Shown in pieces: positions 1 through 7,710 of a DNA stretch of 64,000 nucleotides (the stretch's first letter is position 1; every line of letters starts with the position of its first letter). Source of the DNA: Sphingobacterium sp. PCS056 (GTDB lineage: Bacteria; Bacteroidota; Bacteroidia; Sphingobacteriales; Sphingobacteriaceae); assembly GCF_023273895.1 (NCBI RefSeq), contig NZ_CP096883.1, positions 1,798,001-1,862,000 of the forward strand. Direction: 5' to 3'. The translations under genes and the position numbers were made by a program. A model generated the notes under the pieces. That model saw only the letters and a list, made by a program, of their open reading frames with translations, ran no database searches and was not told where the DNA came from.

Positions 1-273
1 TCCTTCTATTGTAACTTCTTCTTCGAATTTAATAACAGGAATGTTGTTTGCTCCAGTCCTCCAAACTTCATTATAAGGAACTAAACCACCGAATATAACA
101 CGTCCATTAATATTTGGTCTTTGATAAGAAAGTGATAGATTTTTAATTCCTAATCCTTGTGTGATGGAAGTAGTGCTACTAGCTTGTGGTAGTTTTACTT
201 GAGCAAAAGAAGTCGAAGATAGACTAAATGTAAGTAAAGTTGCTGCACACAGTGTTAAAATAGATTTTTTCAT
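1..273 (-). CDS. DUF2911 domain-containing protein (N-terminal part, cut by window edge)
   Basis: The first 91 codons of a minus-strand gene run off the window start. The product opens with a signal peptide (MKKSILTLCAATLLTFS followed by a small-residue SFAQ cleavage region). It continues with a stretch resembling DUF2911: a Q-P-R-P-N-like segment, then GRVIFGGLVPYNEVWRTGANN and an acidic strand. DUF2911 proteins are secreted or periplasmic Bacteroidota proteins of unknown function. The frame stays open to base 1, so the gene is partial, not broken. No promoter was assigned. Its 5' side faces the terminator of the next minus-strand gene, so it is probably transcribed separately. Confidence 0.8.
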   Translation of the reverse strand, partial: MKKSILTLCAATLLTFSLSSTSFAQVKLPQASSTTSITQGLGIKNLSLSYQRPNINGRVIFGGLVPYNEVWRTGANNIPVIKFEEEVTIEG

Positions 274-340
274 TCTGAAAATGTTTAATTTTCACTAAAA
301 TACTGGTAAATAATCAGAATAAAGAATTTTTGATTTTAAA

Positions 341-379
341 AAACAAAGACCGTTAAAATGATTTTATCGGTCTTTGTTT
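341..379 (-). terminator. Terminator hairpin after the GH123-like gene
   Basis: A 12-bp perfect stem (341-352 with 368-379) starts 8 bases beyond the stop of the minus-strand glycoside hydrolase gene. The AAACAAAGACCG/CGGTCTTTGTTT arms end in a U-rich stretch on the minus strand. The loop is itself A/T rich and can extend the helix. Confidence 0.75.
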
Positions 380-386
380 CATCGTT

Positions 387-2114
387 CTATAAGCTGTTTA
401 ATATTGCTTTAGCTTCTTTAATTTGCTTCGGAATTGCGTTTTGAATAATATTTTTATTCGTAAATCCTGCAATTGCTTTATTTAATTTTTCTAATTGAGC
501 AGGGGTTAATTGATCTCTTAAAATTCTTATTTTTTCAGCATCTTGAATACCTTCAATTAACTTTTCAAAACGAATAGATGTCATGTTGTTCGGATATACA
601 AAATAAGTGTCGCCACCTAACCAGGTTCCATAACGAGTGTCTTGATTCGGATTTGTATTCCAACAGTCAAATGCCCATCTTAAGTAGCCATCAAAACCCC
701 TTTGCACACTGTGCCAAGCTAACCAAGTTGCTTCTTGATAACCAGAATTGGTAAATGTATTTGGGAAAATTTCAGAACAACAAGTATAGACAGTTGTTTT
801 GTATCCTTTGTCTTTACGTGCTTTTAAAACTTCTGGAGCCATATCTTCTCCTAAGGTGATACTATAATCTGCAAAATTATCTGAAATCTCTGGATGATAT
901 GCACCTGCAAGGGATGATTTGAACTGTGGATCAGCTTCTTTAATGATTGCTATTGCGCGTTTCATATCTTCAAGTGGTCTTTCATCCATTGCGATTGTAG
1001 TCCATTCAAAATATCCTTTTTGTTTTAGGTGCCTTGCAAAATCTTTTAATAAGGGTAACCAGTGTTCTCTATATTTTGGATCATCTGTTTTAACTTTGAG
1101 AATTTGGTAATTACCCGATGTTTCATCAAAATATTGAAAATTCATATTCCATGGAATCATACTATAACAATTGATATATTCTGAAATACCAATTTCACGC
1201 ATGAAACTTACCCATTTATCAAAAATGCTATAATCGTATGACCAAGAACCATCCCTCTTTTTTGTCCATTTGATCATAGCTTGGTATTTATCATAAGTTT
1301 GTCCGTTCCAAGGGTCATTGATGATACTTGCAGTGATGTTTTTTTGGCCAGCGTCCCGTAACCTTTCATAATATGGTTTCATGGCATTGAAGTGTGCTGA
1401 AGACCATAGCTCGACTTTATGTTGTCTCGCAATAGAGTAAGGGTTTTGCCAAAGATCTAAGTGATACGCCCAATTTTTTGCTTCTGGAAGTACATGTGTC
1501 AATACTTCTACTGTGTAGGGAATGGTTGTATTATAATTTGTACCTTTTAGTGTAATTGAACCTTTATAGATTCCCGCCGCTGCGTCACGAGGAACTTGGA
1601 TACTTAACCAGAGGGGTCTGGTTGTATTTTTATCATATTCAAAAGTTGATTGATTGGTAATACGGTCTGCAACTAAAGCCGAATCTAATACCTGGCTAAT
1701 ACCACAACCATTTTTTAGATCTCCTGCTAAATCTGTCATCACATATGAAATATATCCAATGGCAATATCTTTTGTTCCGATTTCTTGCGCTTCATTATTT
1801 CTTAATGGTGAAGAACTCACTTCAATTTTATCATGATTTTGGTTGCTCCAAAAAACCAGTTGTGTATGCACTTTTTCGCCCTTCCAAGCTTTTGTATTCC
1901 ATGATTTACTCCATGTTTCAACCGTAGGCGGGTTTGTTTTAGAATAACTGTAATTAGCTGTGCTAAAAGCGAAATTACTTTTCTCTTTTAAATTGTTCCA
2001 CTTTTCAGTTGTTTGAGGAGCTTTAGGGTCTTTTAACTCATTTATTCTTTGGGAATAGCCCAGTTGGGCATAAATGAATAGACCAAATAGTAAACAATAA
2101 AACGATTTTTTCAT
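387..2114 (-). CDS. GH123-like glycoside hydrolase (DUF4091), predicted beta-N-acetylgalactosaminidase
   Basis: A 575-residue secreted protein with a signal peptide (about residues 1-21, hydrophobic FYCLLFGLFIYAQLGYSQ). Residues about 70-205 look like the beta-sandwich N-terminal domain of family GH123. The rest looks like the TIM-barrel catalytic domain and the DUF4091 tail. The adjacent acid pair D377-E378 in the segment TIAMDERP fits the Asp-Glu pair used by GH123 enzymes in substrate-assisted hydrolysis of terminal beta-GalNAc. Length is close to the short Bacteroidetes members. It lies 68 bases downstream of a sugar transporter gene on the same strand, supporting a joint role in amino-sugar scavenging. 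Exact substrate is inferred; many DUF4091 proteins are uncharacterised. Confidence 0.75.
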   Translation of the reverse strand: MKKSFYCLLFGLFIYAQLGYSQRINELKDPKAPQTTEKWNNLKEKSNFAFSTANYSYSKTNPPTVETWSKSWNTKAWKGEKVHTQLVFWSNQNHDKIEVSSSPLRNNEAQEIGTKDIAIGYISYVMTDLAGDLKNGCGISQVLDSALVADRITNQSTFEYDKNTTRPLWLSIQVPRDAAAGIYKGSITLKGTNYNTTIPYTVEVLTHVLPEAKNWAYHLDLWQNPYSIARQHKVELWSSAHFNAMKPYYERLRDAGQKNITASIINDPWNGQTYDKYQAMIKWTKKRDGSWSYDYSIFDKWVSFMREIGISEYINCYSMIPWNMNFQYFDETSGNYQILKVKTDDPKYREHWLPLLKDFARHLKQKGYFEWTTIAMDERPLEDMKRAIAIIKEADPQFKSSLAGAYHPEISDNFADYSITLGEDMAPEVLKARKDKGYKTTVYTCCSEIFPNTFTNSGYQEATWLAWHSVQRGFDGYLRWAFDCWNTNPNQDTRYGTWLGGDTYFVYPNNMTSIRFEKLIEGIQDAEKIRILRDQLTPAQLEKLNKAIAGFTNKNIIQNAIPKQIKEAKAILNSL

Positions 2115-2129
2115 ATTTAGGGTATAAGA

Positions 2130-2164
2130 AAATAGCGATTATTTTCAAGAAATAATCGCTATTT
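2130..2164 (-). terminator. Strong intergenic hairpin between transporter and GH123-like genes
   Basis: A 14-bp perfect stem (2130-2143 with 2151-2164) with a 7-base loop fills most of the 68-base gap between the two minus-strand genes. The sequence after it on the minus strand is only weakly U-rich, so it could be a partial terminator or an mRNA-stabilising element that sets the transporter:hydrolase ratio. Confidence 0.55.
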
Positions 2165-2182
2165 GATTGTAATTAGTATTTT

Positions 2183-3478
2183 TTATTTCTGCCCGACTCT
2201 GTGACCTTTAGTTGCAAAGTATAAGATGTATAGATAAGCAGGAACCATGGCATAAAGAAATGCATGTTGAAAATCAACATGTAAATTGTCTTTTAAATAA
2301 CCATATATCAAAGGCCAAATAGCTCCACCTGCAATACCCATAATCATAATCGCAGAACCTGTTTTAGTGAAACGACCTAGACCTTTAATACCAAGTGGAA
2401 AAATTGCTGGCCACATCAATGAATTGGCAATACCTAATAAGGCTACAAATATAAAGGATGTAATTCCTGTAGTAAATACGGAAATAACGGTAAATAAAAT
2501 ACCCACCATGGTACAGATACGTAGTGCTAATTGTTGAGAAACAAATTTTGGTATAGCAATAATACCAACAATATAACCTAACAGCATGCAGCCCAACGTA
2601 AATGTCGTCGCATAGGTAACTAATGCTCCATGAATATTCAATTCTCTCGCATAAACGCCAATAATATCACCCGCCATTACTTCTACTGCAACACAGAAAA
2701 ATATAGCTAATGAACCTAGGAATAAATGTGGGAATTGGAATACGCTTGTTTTCTTCTCTTTGATAACAACAGCACCGTGTTCATCTGTATGTTCTTCTTC
2801 TGCGTTAACATCTACTTCTGGTAAATGTGTTATTTTAATAACGATAGCAAATAGAACAAATATGACTGCTAGTGTGATATAAGGGGTATGGACACGTTGT
2901 AGTAAAGAATCTAAGATGGCATTTTTTGCGTCCATATCAACCGCAGCTTCTAGTTTTGCTGTGACTGCAGAGGAATCTTTTAAGAATAGAGTTCCGAAAA
3001 TTAAGGGAACAATGATACCTGCTGATTTGTTGAAGAAACCAGCAATTGATATTCTTTGCGCTGCGCTATCAATTGGGCCAATGATACTTAAATAGGGGTT
3101 TACAGCAGTTTGAAGTAATGCCATTGCTGAACCTTGAACAAAAATACCTGTTAAGAATAGAATATAGCTTCTGCTATCAGCTGCTGGTATAAAAATTAGA
3201 GAGCCTACGCCAAGAAGAACTAAACTAAGAACAAGACCATTTTTGAAGCCAATTTTTTTCAAAATCCAAGAACTTGGGATTGCTAAAAAGAAGTAAGCGA
3301 TGTAAGAAGCAAATGTTACAAAAAAGGCTTGTAAATCTGTTTCTAAATTACAGGCAATCTTTAAGAATGGGATAAGAGTTCCATTTGCCCAAGTGACAAA
3401 TCCTAAAATGAAGAATAAGGCGCAACACATTGCCATGGGGCGAAATGCTGTTTTTCCTGAATTTGGTTGAGAATTCAT
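2183..3478 (-). CDS. MFS sugar transporter, FucP/GluP family
   Basis: A 431-residue inner-membrane protein with about 12 hydrophobic segments and a central hydrophilic loop (about residues 215-240, rich in Glu and His). The opening FILGFVTWANGTLIPFLK and the later SAMALLQTAVNPYLSIIGP segment are typical of the fucose/glucose-galactose proton symporter family (FucP, GluP, NagP). It is the upstream gene of a two-gene minus-strand unit with the GH123-like hydrolase, so N-acetylgalactosamine or a related amino sugar is a reasonable substrate guess. The family also moves fucose, glucose, galactose and GlcNAc, so specificity is open. Palindromes near 3554-3573 lie in its upstream region. Confidence 0.85.
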   Translation of the reverse strand: MNSQPNSGKTAFRPMAMCCALFFILGFVTWANGTLIPFLKIACNLETDLQAFFVTFASYIAYFFLAIPSSWILKKIGFKNGLVLSLVLLGVGSLIFIPAADSRSYILFLTGIFVQGSAMALLQTAVNPYLSIIGPIDSAAQRISIAGFFNKSAGIIVPLIFGTLFLKDSSAVTAKLEAAVDMDAKNAILDSLLQRVHTPYITLAVIFVLFAIVIKITHLPEVDVNAEEEHTDEHGAVVIKEKKTSVFQFPHLFLGSLAIFFCVAVEVMAGDIIGVYARELNIHGALVTYATTFTLGCMLLGYIVGIIAIPKFVSQQLALRICTMVGILFTVISVFTTGITSFIFVALLGIANSLMWPAIFPLGIKGLGRFTKTGSAIMIMGIAGGAIWPLIYGYLKDNLHVDFQHAFLYAMVPAYLYILYFATKGHRVGQK

Positions 3479-3553
3479 TTTTTTAGTATCAATTAATTGT
3501 TTTTTTAGATTAAAAATTAGAAAATGTTGATTTTTTTTTGTCTCTATTCAAAA

Positions 3554-3573
3554 TGTGCTTACACAATCGATTG
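3554..3573. promoter_or_regulatory. Candidate operator: two overlapping palindromes upstream of the sugar transporter
   Basis: TGTG-CTTA-CACA and CAATCGATTG overlap by two bases about 75-95 bases upstream of the transporter start. Such short symmetric sites fit dimeric sugar-responsive repressors (LacI or GntR type), but no regulator gene is in the window. Function is inferred only from symmetry and position. Confidence 0.35.
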
Positions 3574-3686
3574 ATATTGGTTTATAATAAAAAATCAATT
3601 CTTTTCATTACAAGACTAATTAAATAAATTCAATATTGGAAATAAAAAAGGGGGATTTTGAGATTATTTAGTAATATTTTTAATAG

Positions 3687-3725
3687 AAAAAGGGAGTTTC
3701 ATGCCTAGTACGAACCTCCCTTTTT
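3687..3725 (-). terminator. Terminator after the thioesterase operon
   Basis: A 10-bp stem of AAAAAGGGAG (3687-3696) with CTCCCTTTTT (3716-3725) is flanked by A and T runs on both strands, so it could work in either direction. It lies downstream of the minus-strand operon ending at 3808. Confidence 0.75.
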
Positions 3726-3807
3726 TAAAACCGTATTAGCAAACCAAATTCAGTTGGTTTTCTTTATACGAAGACAACTGAAGAAGCCATTTGTTTTTAA
3801 AATAAAA

Positions 3808-4233
3808 TTATTTTGGTATAATGGCAACCGTTAATCTGGATATACAATTGAGATTTCCAGATTCATCTGAGATGCGGACATCCCAGATATGTGTTTGCTT
3901 TCCAATATGTACAGCAGTACAAACAGCTGTCACGAATCCTGTTGCTACAGGACGTAAATGATTGGCATTAATTTCGAGTCCAACTCCCTTTTGTACATTT
4001 GGGTCAAGAATTAGATTAGAAGCGATACTACCGATAGATTCTGCCAATACTACAGAAGCTCCTCCATGTAAAATTCCAAATGGTTGTCTTGTCTTATTAT
4101 TGACAGGCATTGTTGCTGTAATTGAATTATCGTCAATCGCTACAGCCTTAATTTCAAGCAAGCCTGTCATATATTGATCAAGGATGCTATTTATTTGTTC
4201 AGTGCTGTAATTCTGAAACCAGATCATGGACAT
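3808..4233 (-). CDS. Hotdog-fold acyl-CoA thioesterase (PaaI / MenI-like)
   Basis: A 141-residue single hotdog domain. The signature FGILHGGASVVLAESIGSIAS (about residues 52-72) holds the HGG turn and the catalytic Glu found in 1,4-dihydroxy-2-naphthoyl-CoA and phenylacetyl-CoA type thioesterases. It would hydrolyse an acyl- or aroyl-CoA in the cytoplasm. A role in menaquinone synthesis (MenI) is possible, but no men genes are nearby. It is the last gene of a minus-strand operon and its start overlaps the DinB-like gene by 35 bases. The ATG at 4227, two codons in, is an equally plausible start. The unusually deep overlap points to translational coupling. Confidence 0.8.
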   Translation of the reverse strand: MSMIWFQNYSTEQINSILDQYMTGLLEIKAVAIDDNSITATMPVNNKTRQPFGILHGGASVVLAESIGSIASNLILDPNVQKGVGLEINANHLRPVATGFVTAVCTAVHIGKQTHIWDVRISDESGNLNCISRLTVAIIPK

Positions 4234-4747
4234 TGTTGGAATTAAAATAACGTTCTTGAATGATGATACGATGGTGATTCAAATGTCCTGCAATAACATA
4301 TAATAAAGCTTTGACACTTGTTAGTCTTTCTGATGCCATTCCTTTTCTTTCCAATTCCGGTTCACTGAAATTTTCAAAAAGAAACATATTTGCTTTTCTG
4401 AGATGTACAAATTCTTTACTCAAGGAGGCTAATGTACGTTCGCCATATCTGGAGTTTTGGATAAAATACTCTTGATCATATCCTAAAAGTTCTTTCATAT
4501 CATTTCGAGAAAACCTCAGAGCACGATAAGCCATGATCCGTTCGTTATCCAAAATATGTCCAATAACTTCTTTGATTGACCATTTATCTTCAGCATAACG
4601 ATAATCGCCTTTTTCTTCGGGTATGGTATCGAGGAACGCTGGAAAAGATAAAATTTGCTCTTCCAGTACTTCCATGACATCGCCAACTACGGTCTCAATG
4701 TACGTGGAATACACCGCTGGGTATTCATCAGATTTCAGTGGGTTCAT
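4199..4747 (-). CDS. DinB-like superfamily protein
   Basis: A 182-residue four-helix-bundle protein of the DinB/YfiT type. The segment KWSIKEVIGHILDNERIMAYRALRFSRND (about residues 51-79, His 61) and the late GHLNHHRIIIQERY (about 154-167) supply the three spaced histidines that bind a divalent metal in this superfamily. Members include metal-dependent thiol transferases (bacillithiol, mycothiol) and many uncharacterised proteins. Bacteroidota DinB proteins usually have no assigned substrate. It overlaps the end of the histidine kinase gene by 20 bases and the start of the thioesterase gene by 35 bases, so all three are probably made from one mRNA. Confidence 0.8.
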   Translation of the reverse strand: MNPLKSDEYPAVYSTYIETVVGDVMEVLEEQILSFPAFLDTIPEEKGDYRYAEDKWSIKEVIGHILDNERIMAYRALRFSRNDMKELLGYDQEYFIQNSRYGERTLASLSKEFVHLRKANMFLFENFSEPELERKGMASERLTSVKALLYVIAGHLNHHRIIIQERYFNSNNVHDLVSELQH

Positions 4748-5957
4748 ATGTTAGATTACTTTTTAATATTATTCTAAATGTTGTTCCTTTACCAATTTCA
4801 GAATCTTTTACAAAAATATGTCCTTGGTGATAATGTACCATTCTTTTGGTTAGACTCAGCCCCAATCCCCACCCACGTTTACGGGTAGTGAAACCTGGTT
4901 GAAATACCGTTTCAAAATTTGATCTTGGAATTCCTTTGCCGGTATCACTAATGTCAATAAAAATTTCCTCTTTCGCAATATTTTCGGATATTTTAACAGT
5001 TATTTTACCTTCTGATGCAATTGCATTAACTGCATTTTTTAATAAATTTTCAATAATCCAATCAAAAAGAGGAATATTGAGCTTTGCTTCGACATGTTTA
5101 TCTCCTACAAGCTCGAAGATAATTTTGTCACTTGTTCTAACTTTAAAATACCGAATGTAGGATGCAATCACTTCATATACATTCGCATTGTGAAGAACAG
5201 GTGTTGACCCAATTTTAGAAAACCGATCTGCAACGATTTCGAGTCGCTTGATGTCATTTTCCATTTCGTTTAGGGTTTCATCGTTCTCCGCATCAAATTT
5301 TAATTTGATCAATTCTACCCAACCCATTAAGGAAGATATTGGAGTCCCTAATTGATGAGCGGCTTCTTTGGTTAATCCCACCCAAACGAGATTTTGTTCT
5401 GATTTTCGAATAGAATTGAATACAGTATAACCAATTATCAGAAAAATGGCTATTAACGATAGTTGAATATAAGGAAATACTCTGAGCTGTTGAAGAAACC
5501 ACGAATCTTTGTAATACACCATCCATTTCGCTCCATTATCTAATTTTAAAATAATGGGAGCATGGCTTTTTTTCATAAAGTTCAATTGCTTCTCAAAATA
5601 GTGAGGATCATACTCCAAATGATGATTTGTACTGTCTTTGCTAGTGGTTTTAATGTTAGTTTTAGTGGAATCTAAATCTCTCCAGAAAACAATATTTTCT
5701 TTTTCATCTGTGATGATTGCTGGCACAGCCAGGCTATCTCTTACAGAATAGACAAACGTAATAAATTCATCGTCCACATCAGGCATTGTCATAATGCTTT
5801 TTGTACTCATAGCCCACACCTCTGCTTTTGTACGCTCTACTTTAGATAGATTTTTGACCAGATAATTGGTATACAAAAGAGAGGCCGCCGCAATAATTGC
5901 GGCGAATATAAGTAAGAAAAATTTCCAACGTTGTTGATTGTATTGATACGGATTCAT
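4728..5957 (-). CDS. Membrane sensor histidine kinase, orphan
   Basis: A two-TM sensor kinase. Counting from an upstream TTG at 5987, TM1 is about residues 21-43 and TM2 about 173-193, with an extracytoplasmic sensor domain of roughly 130 residues between. The H-box EAAHQLGTPISSLMGW carries the phospho-accepting His 211. It is followed by an N-box (ENLLKNAVNAI), a G1 box (DTGKGIP) and a G2 box (GWGLGLSLTKRM). I chose the ATG at 5957 (MNPYQYNQQRWKFF, 409 aa) because the TTG lies in a T/A-rich leader. No response regulator gene is adjacent; it is followed instead by DinB-like and thioesterase genes with overlapping ends. The signal sensed is unknown. Confidence 0.88.
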   Translation of the reverse strand: MNPYQYNQQRWKFFLLIFAAIIAAASLLYTNYLVKNLSKVERTKAEVWAMSTKSIMTMPDVDDEFITFVYSVRDSLAVPAIITDEKENIVFWRDLDSTKTNIKTTSKDSTNHHLEYDPHYFEKQLNFMKKSHAPIILKLDNGAKWMVYYKDSWFLQQLRVFPYIQLSLIAIFLIIGYTVFNSIRKSEQNLVWVGLTKEAAHQLGTPISSLMGWVELIKLKFDAENDETLNEMENDIKRLEIVADRFSKIGSTPVLHNANVYEVIASYIRYFKVRTSDKIIFELVGDKHVEAKLNIPLFDWIIENLLKNAVNAIASEGKITVKISENIAKEEIFIDISDTGKGIPRSNFETVFQPGFTTRKRGWGLGLSLTKRMVHYHQGHIFVKDSEIGKGTTFRIILKSNLTYEPTEI

Positions 5958-6087
5958 ATAAGCCAATGAGGAATCTTGTTTTTGCAAATTAAGGAATTAA
6001 TTGAAATTAATCTTTGTCGACAACATATATCTAATGATAAACTGTTAGTTTTATTATTTTATTGTGGTTATCAATGTTATAGTTTCA

Positions 6088-6115
6088 TTGAAATGAAAAT
6101 TTTGTGGTAATTTTG
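6088..6115 (+). promoter_or_regulatory. gltX promoter (Bacteroidota -33/-7), predicted leaderless
   Basis: A TTG at 6088-6090 and TAATTTTG at 6108-6115 are separated by 17 bases and match the Bacteroidota primary sigma pattern. Only four bases separate the -7 element from the gltX ATG, so transcription should begin at or next to the start codon. Confidence 0.6.
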
Positions 6116-6119
6116 TGTC

Positions 6120-7646
6120 ATGAGTTCTGAAAGAAAAGTAAGGGTGCGCTTTGCACCAAGTCCTACAGGTGGGTTACACCTTGGAGGAGTTCGTACAGCT
6201 TTATTTAATTATTTGTACGCACGCAAACATCAAGGTGATTTTATTTTGCGTGTTGAAGATACAGACCAGACACGTTTTGTTGCTGGAGCAGAAGAATATA
6301 TTAATGAGTGCTTAGCTTGGTGTGGTTTGACACCAGATGAGAGTCCATTAAAAGGAGGACCTTTTGGACCGTATCGTCAAAGTGAACGTAAACCTTCTTA
6401 TCGTCAATTTGCTGAGCAATTAATCGAGAAAGGATATGCCTATTATGCCTTTGATACAGCAGCGGAGCTCGAGGAACAACGGAAAGATCAACCAAATTTT
6501 CGCTATAGCCAAGAGAATAGATTAAATTTAAGAAACTCATTAAGCCTATCGAACGAGGAAACTCAGGAGTTGCTATCAGCAGGTATTCCACATACTATTC
6601 GTATTAAAGTTCCTACGGATGAAACAGTTTCTTTTACAGATATGATTCGTGGTCAAGTGAGTTTTGATACAAATCTGATTGATGATAAGGTACTATTAAA
6701 AGCTGATGGTATGCCTACCTATCACTTAGCAGTTGTTGTTGATGATAAAGCAATGGAGATTTCCCATGTTTTTCGTGGCGAAGAATGGTTGCCTTCCGCT
6801 CCAATACATATTCTGCTTTGGGAATATTTAGGATGGAATGAATACATGCCCAAATGGGCACATTTACCCCTAATTTTAAAACCTGATGGAAATGGTAAAT
6901 TGAGTAAACGCGATGGAGATCGATTAGGGTTCCCAGTGTATGCCATGAATTGGAAAGATGCTCAATCTGATACAGTGACAAAAGGATTTCGCGAAATGGG
7001 ATTTTTACCAGAAGCTTTTGTCAACATGTTGGGAGTACTTGGATGGAACGATGGAACTGAGCAGGAACTTTTCTCATTAGAGGAATTGATTGAAAAGTTC
7101 TCGGTTGAGCGTATAAGCAAAGCTGGGGCTAAATTTGACTTTGAAAAAGCTAAATGGTTCAATCATGAATGGATTAAGAAAACATCAAATGAAGCTTTAC
7201 TACCGCAGATTAAAGATGTATTGGCAACACATCAAGTTGAAAATGTTTCGGATCACTATATTTCCGAAGTTTTGAGCATCGTAAAAGAACGCTTAACCTT
7301 TATTTCTGATTTTTGGGAGCAAGCATCATTTTTCTTTATACAGCCTGATAATTATGATTTAACAGCTGTCAAGCCGAAGTGGTCTGTGGAGAAAACGACT
7401 TTCTTTCAAGAAGTTAATGTCGAATTTTCTAAATTTGACTCTTGGGATGCTTCAGTTTTGGAGACATTCTTTAAAGGGGCAATTCAAGCTTCAGGGATGA
7501 AAATGGGGGAATTGATGATGCCTTTCCGGATTATGTTGGTAGGAGGTAAATTTGGACCAGATGTATTTCAAATTGTTTCATTGTTAGGAAAAGAAGAGGT
7601 TATTGCTCGTGTTGATAAAGCGCTAATAGCTTTTTCTGCAGAGTAA
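6120..7646 (+). CDS. gltX: Glutamate--tRNA ligase
   Basis: A 508-residue class I aminoacyl-tRNA synthetase that charges tRNA-Glu. The HIGH region is FAPSPTGGLHLGGVRTALFN (His 20), and the KMSKS equivalent is KLSKRDG near residue 260. The remaining C-terminal part is the anticodon-binding domain. Length is as usual for bacterial GltX. The ATG at 6120 puts the catalytic motif at the normal distance from the N terminus. It is transcribed alone, divergent from the histidine kinase operon, and ends at a strong hairpin. Its promoter sits so close to the ATG that the mRNA may be leaderless. Confidence 0.97.
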   Translation: MSSERKVRVRFAPSPTGGLHLGGVRTALFNYLYARKHQGDFILRVEDTDQTRFVAGAEEYINECLAWCGLTPDESPLKGGPFGPYRQSERKPSYRQFAEQLIEKGYAYYAFDTAAELEEQRKDQPNFRYSQENRLNLRNSLSLSNEETQELLSAGIPHTIRIKVPTDETVSFTDMIRGQVSFDTNLIDDKVLLKADGMPTYHLAVVVDDKAMEISHVFRGEEWLPSAPIHILLWEYLGWNEYMPKWAHLPLILKPDGNGKLSKRDGDRLGFPVYAMNWKDAQSDTVTKGFREMGFLPEAFVNMLGVLGWNDGTEQELFSLEELIEKFSVERISKAGAKFDFEKAKWFNHEWIKKTSNEALLPQIKDVLATHQVENVSDHYISEVLSIVKERLTFISDFWEQASFFFIQPDNYDLTAVKPKWSVEKTTFFQEVNVEFSKFDSWDASVLETFFKGAIQASGMKMGELMMPFRIMLVGGKFGPDVFQIVSLLGKEEVIARVDKALIAFSAE

Positions 7647-7664
7647 TAGATCTTATATAAATTA

Positions 7665-7705
7665 AAAGCAGGGAGCCCTATGCAATGCATAGGGCTCCCT
7701 GCTTT
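7665..7705. terminator. Bidirectional terminator between gltX and the SNF2 helicase gene
   Basis: Arms 7665-7684 and 7686-7705 are perfect 20-base reverse complements around a one-base centre, so the real hairpin has a few unpaired loop bases and about 18 bp of stem. It is GC-rich in the middle with A/T ends, and sits between two convergent genes. Confidence 0.85.
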
Positions 7706-7710
7706 AGATA

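Larger units (their letters stand above)
3479..3807. other. Intergenic region with candidate operators, a terminator and a hairpin
   Basis: This 329-base gap holds no convincing gene. From the transporter side it contains an A/T-rich leader, an imperfect palindrome TGTGCTTACACA (3554-3565) overlapping a perfect 10-base palindrome CAATCGATTG (3564-3573), and the terminator at 3687-3725. A further bulged hairpin (3749-3756 with 3775-3782) sits close to the end of the thioesterase gene. A clear TAnnTTTG promoter for the transporter was not found. Confidence 0.6.

Noticed and set aside
5958..5987. TTG-started N-terminal extension of the histidine kinase
   Set aside because: The ATG at 5957 gives an N terminus (MNPYQYNQQRWKFF) leading straight into the first membrane helix. 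The TTG lies in an A/T-rich leader.
6301..6981. Minus-strand open frames of 88-96 codons inside gltX
   Set aside because: They lie fully inside a strongly conserved synthetase gene and have no own promoter or family resemblance.
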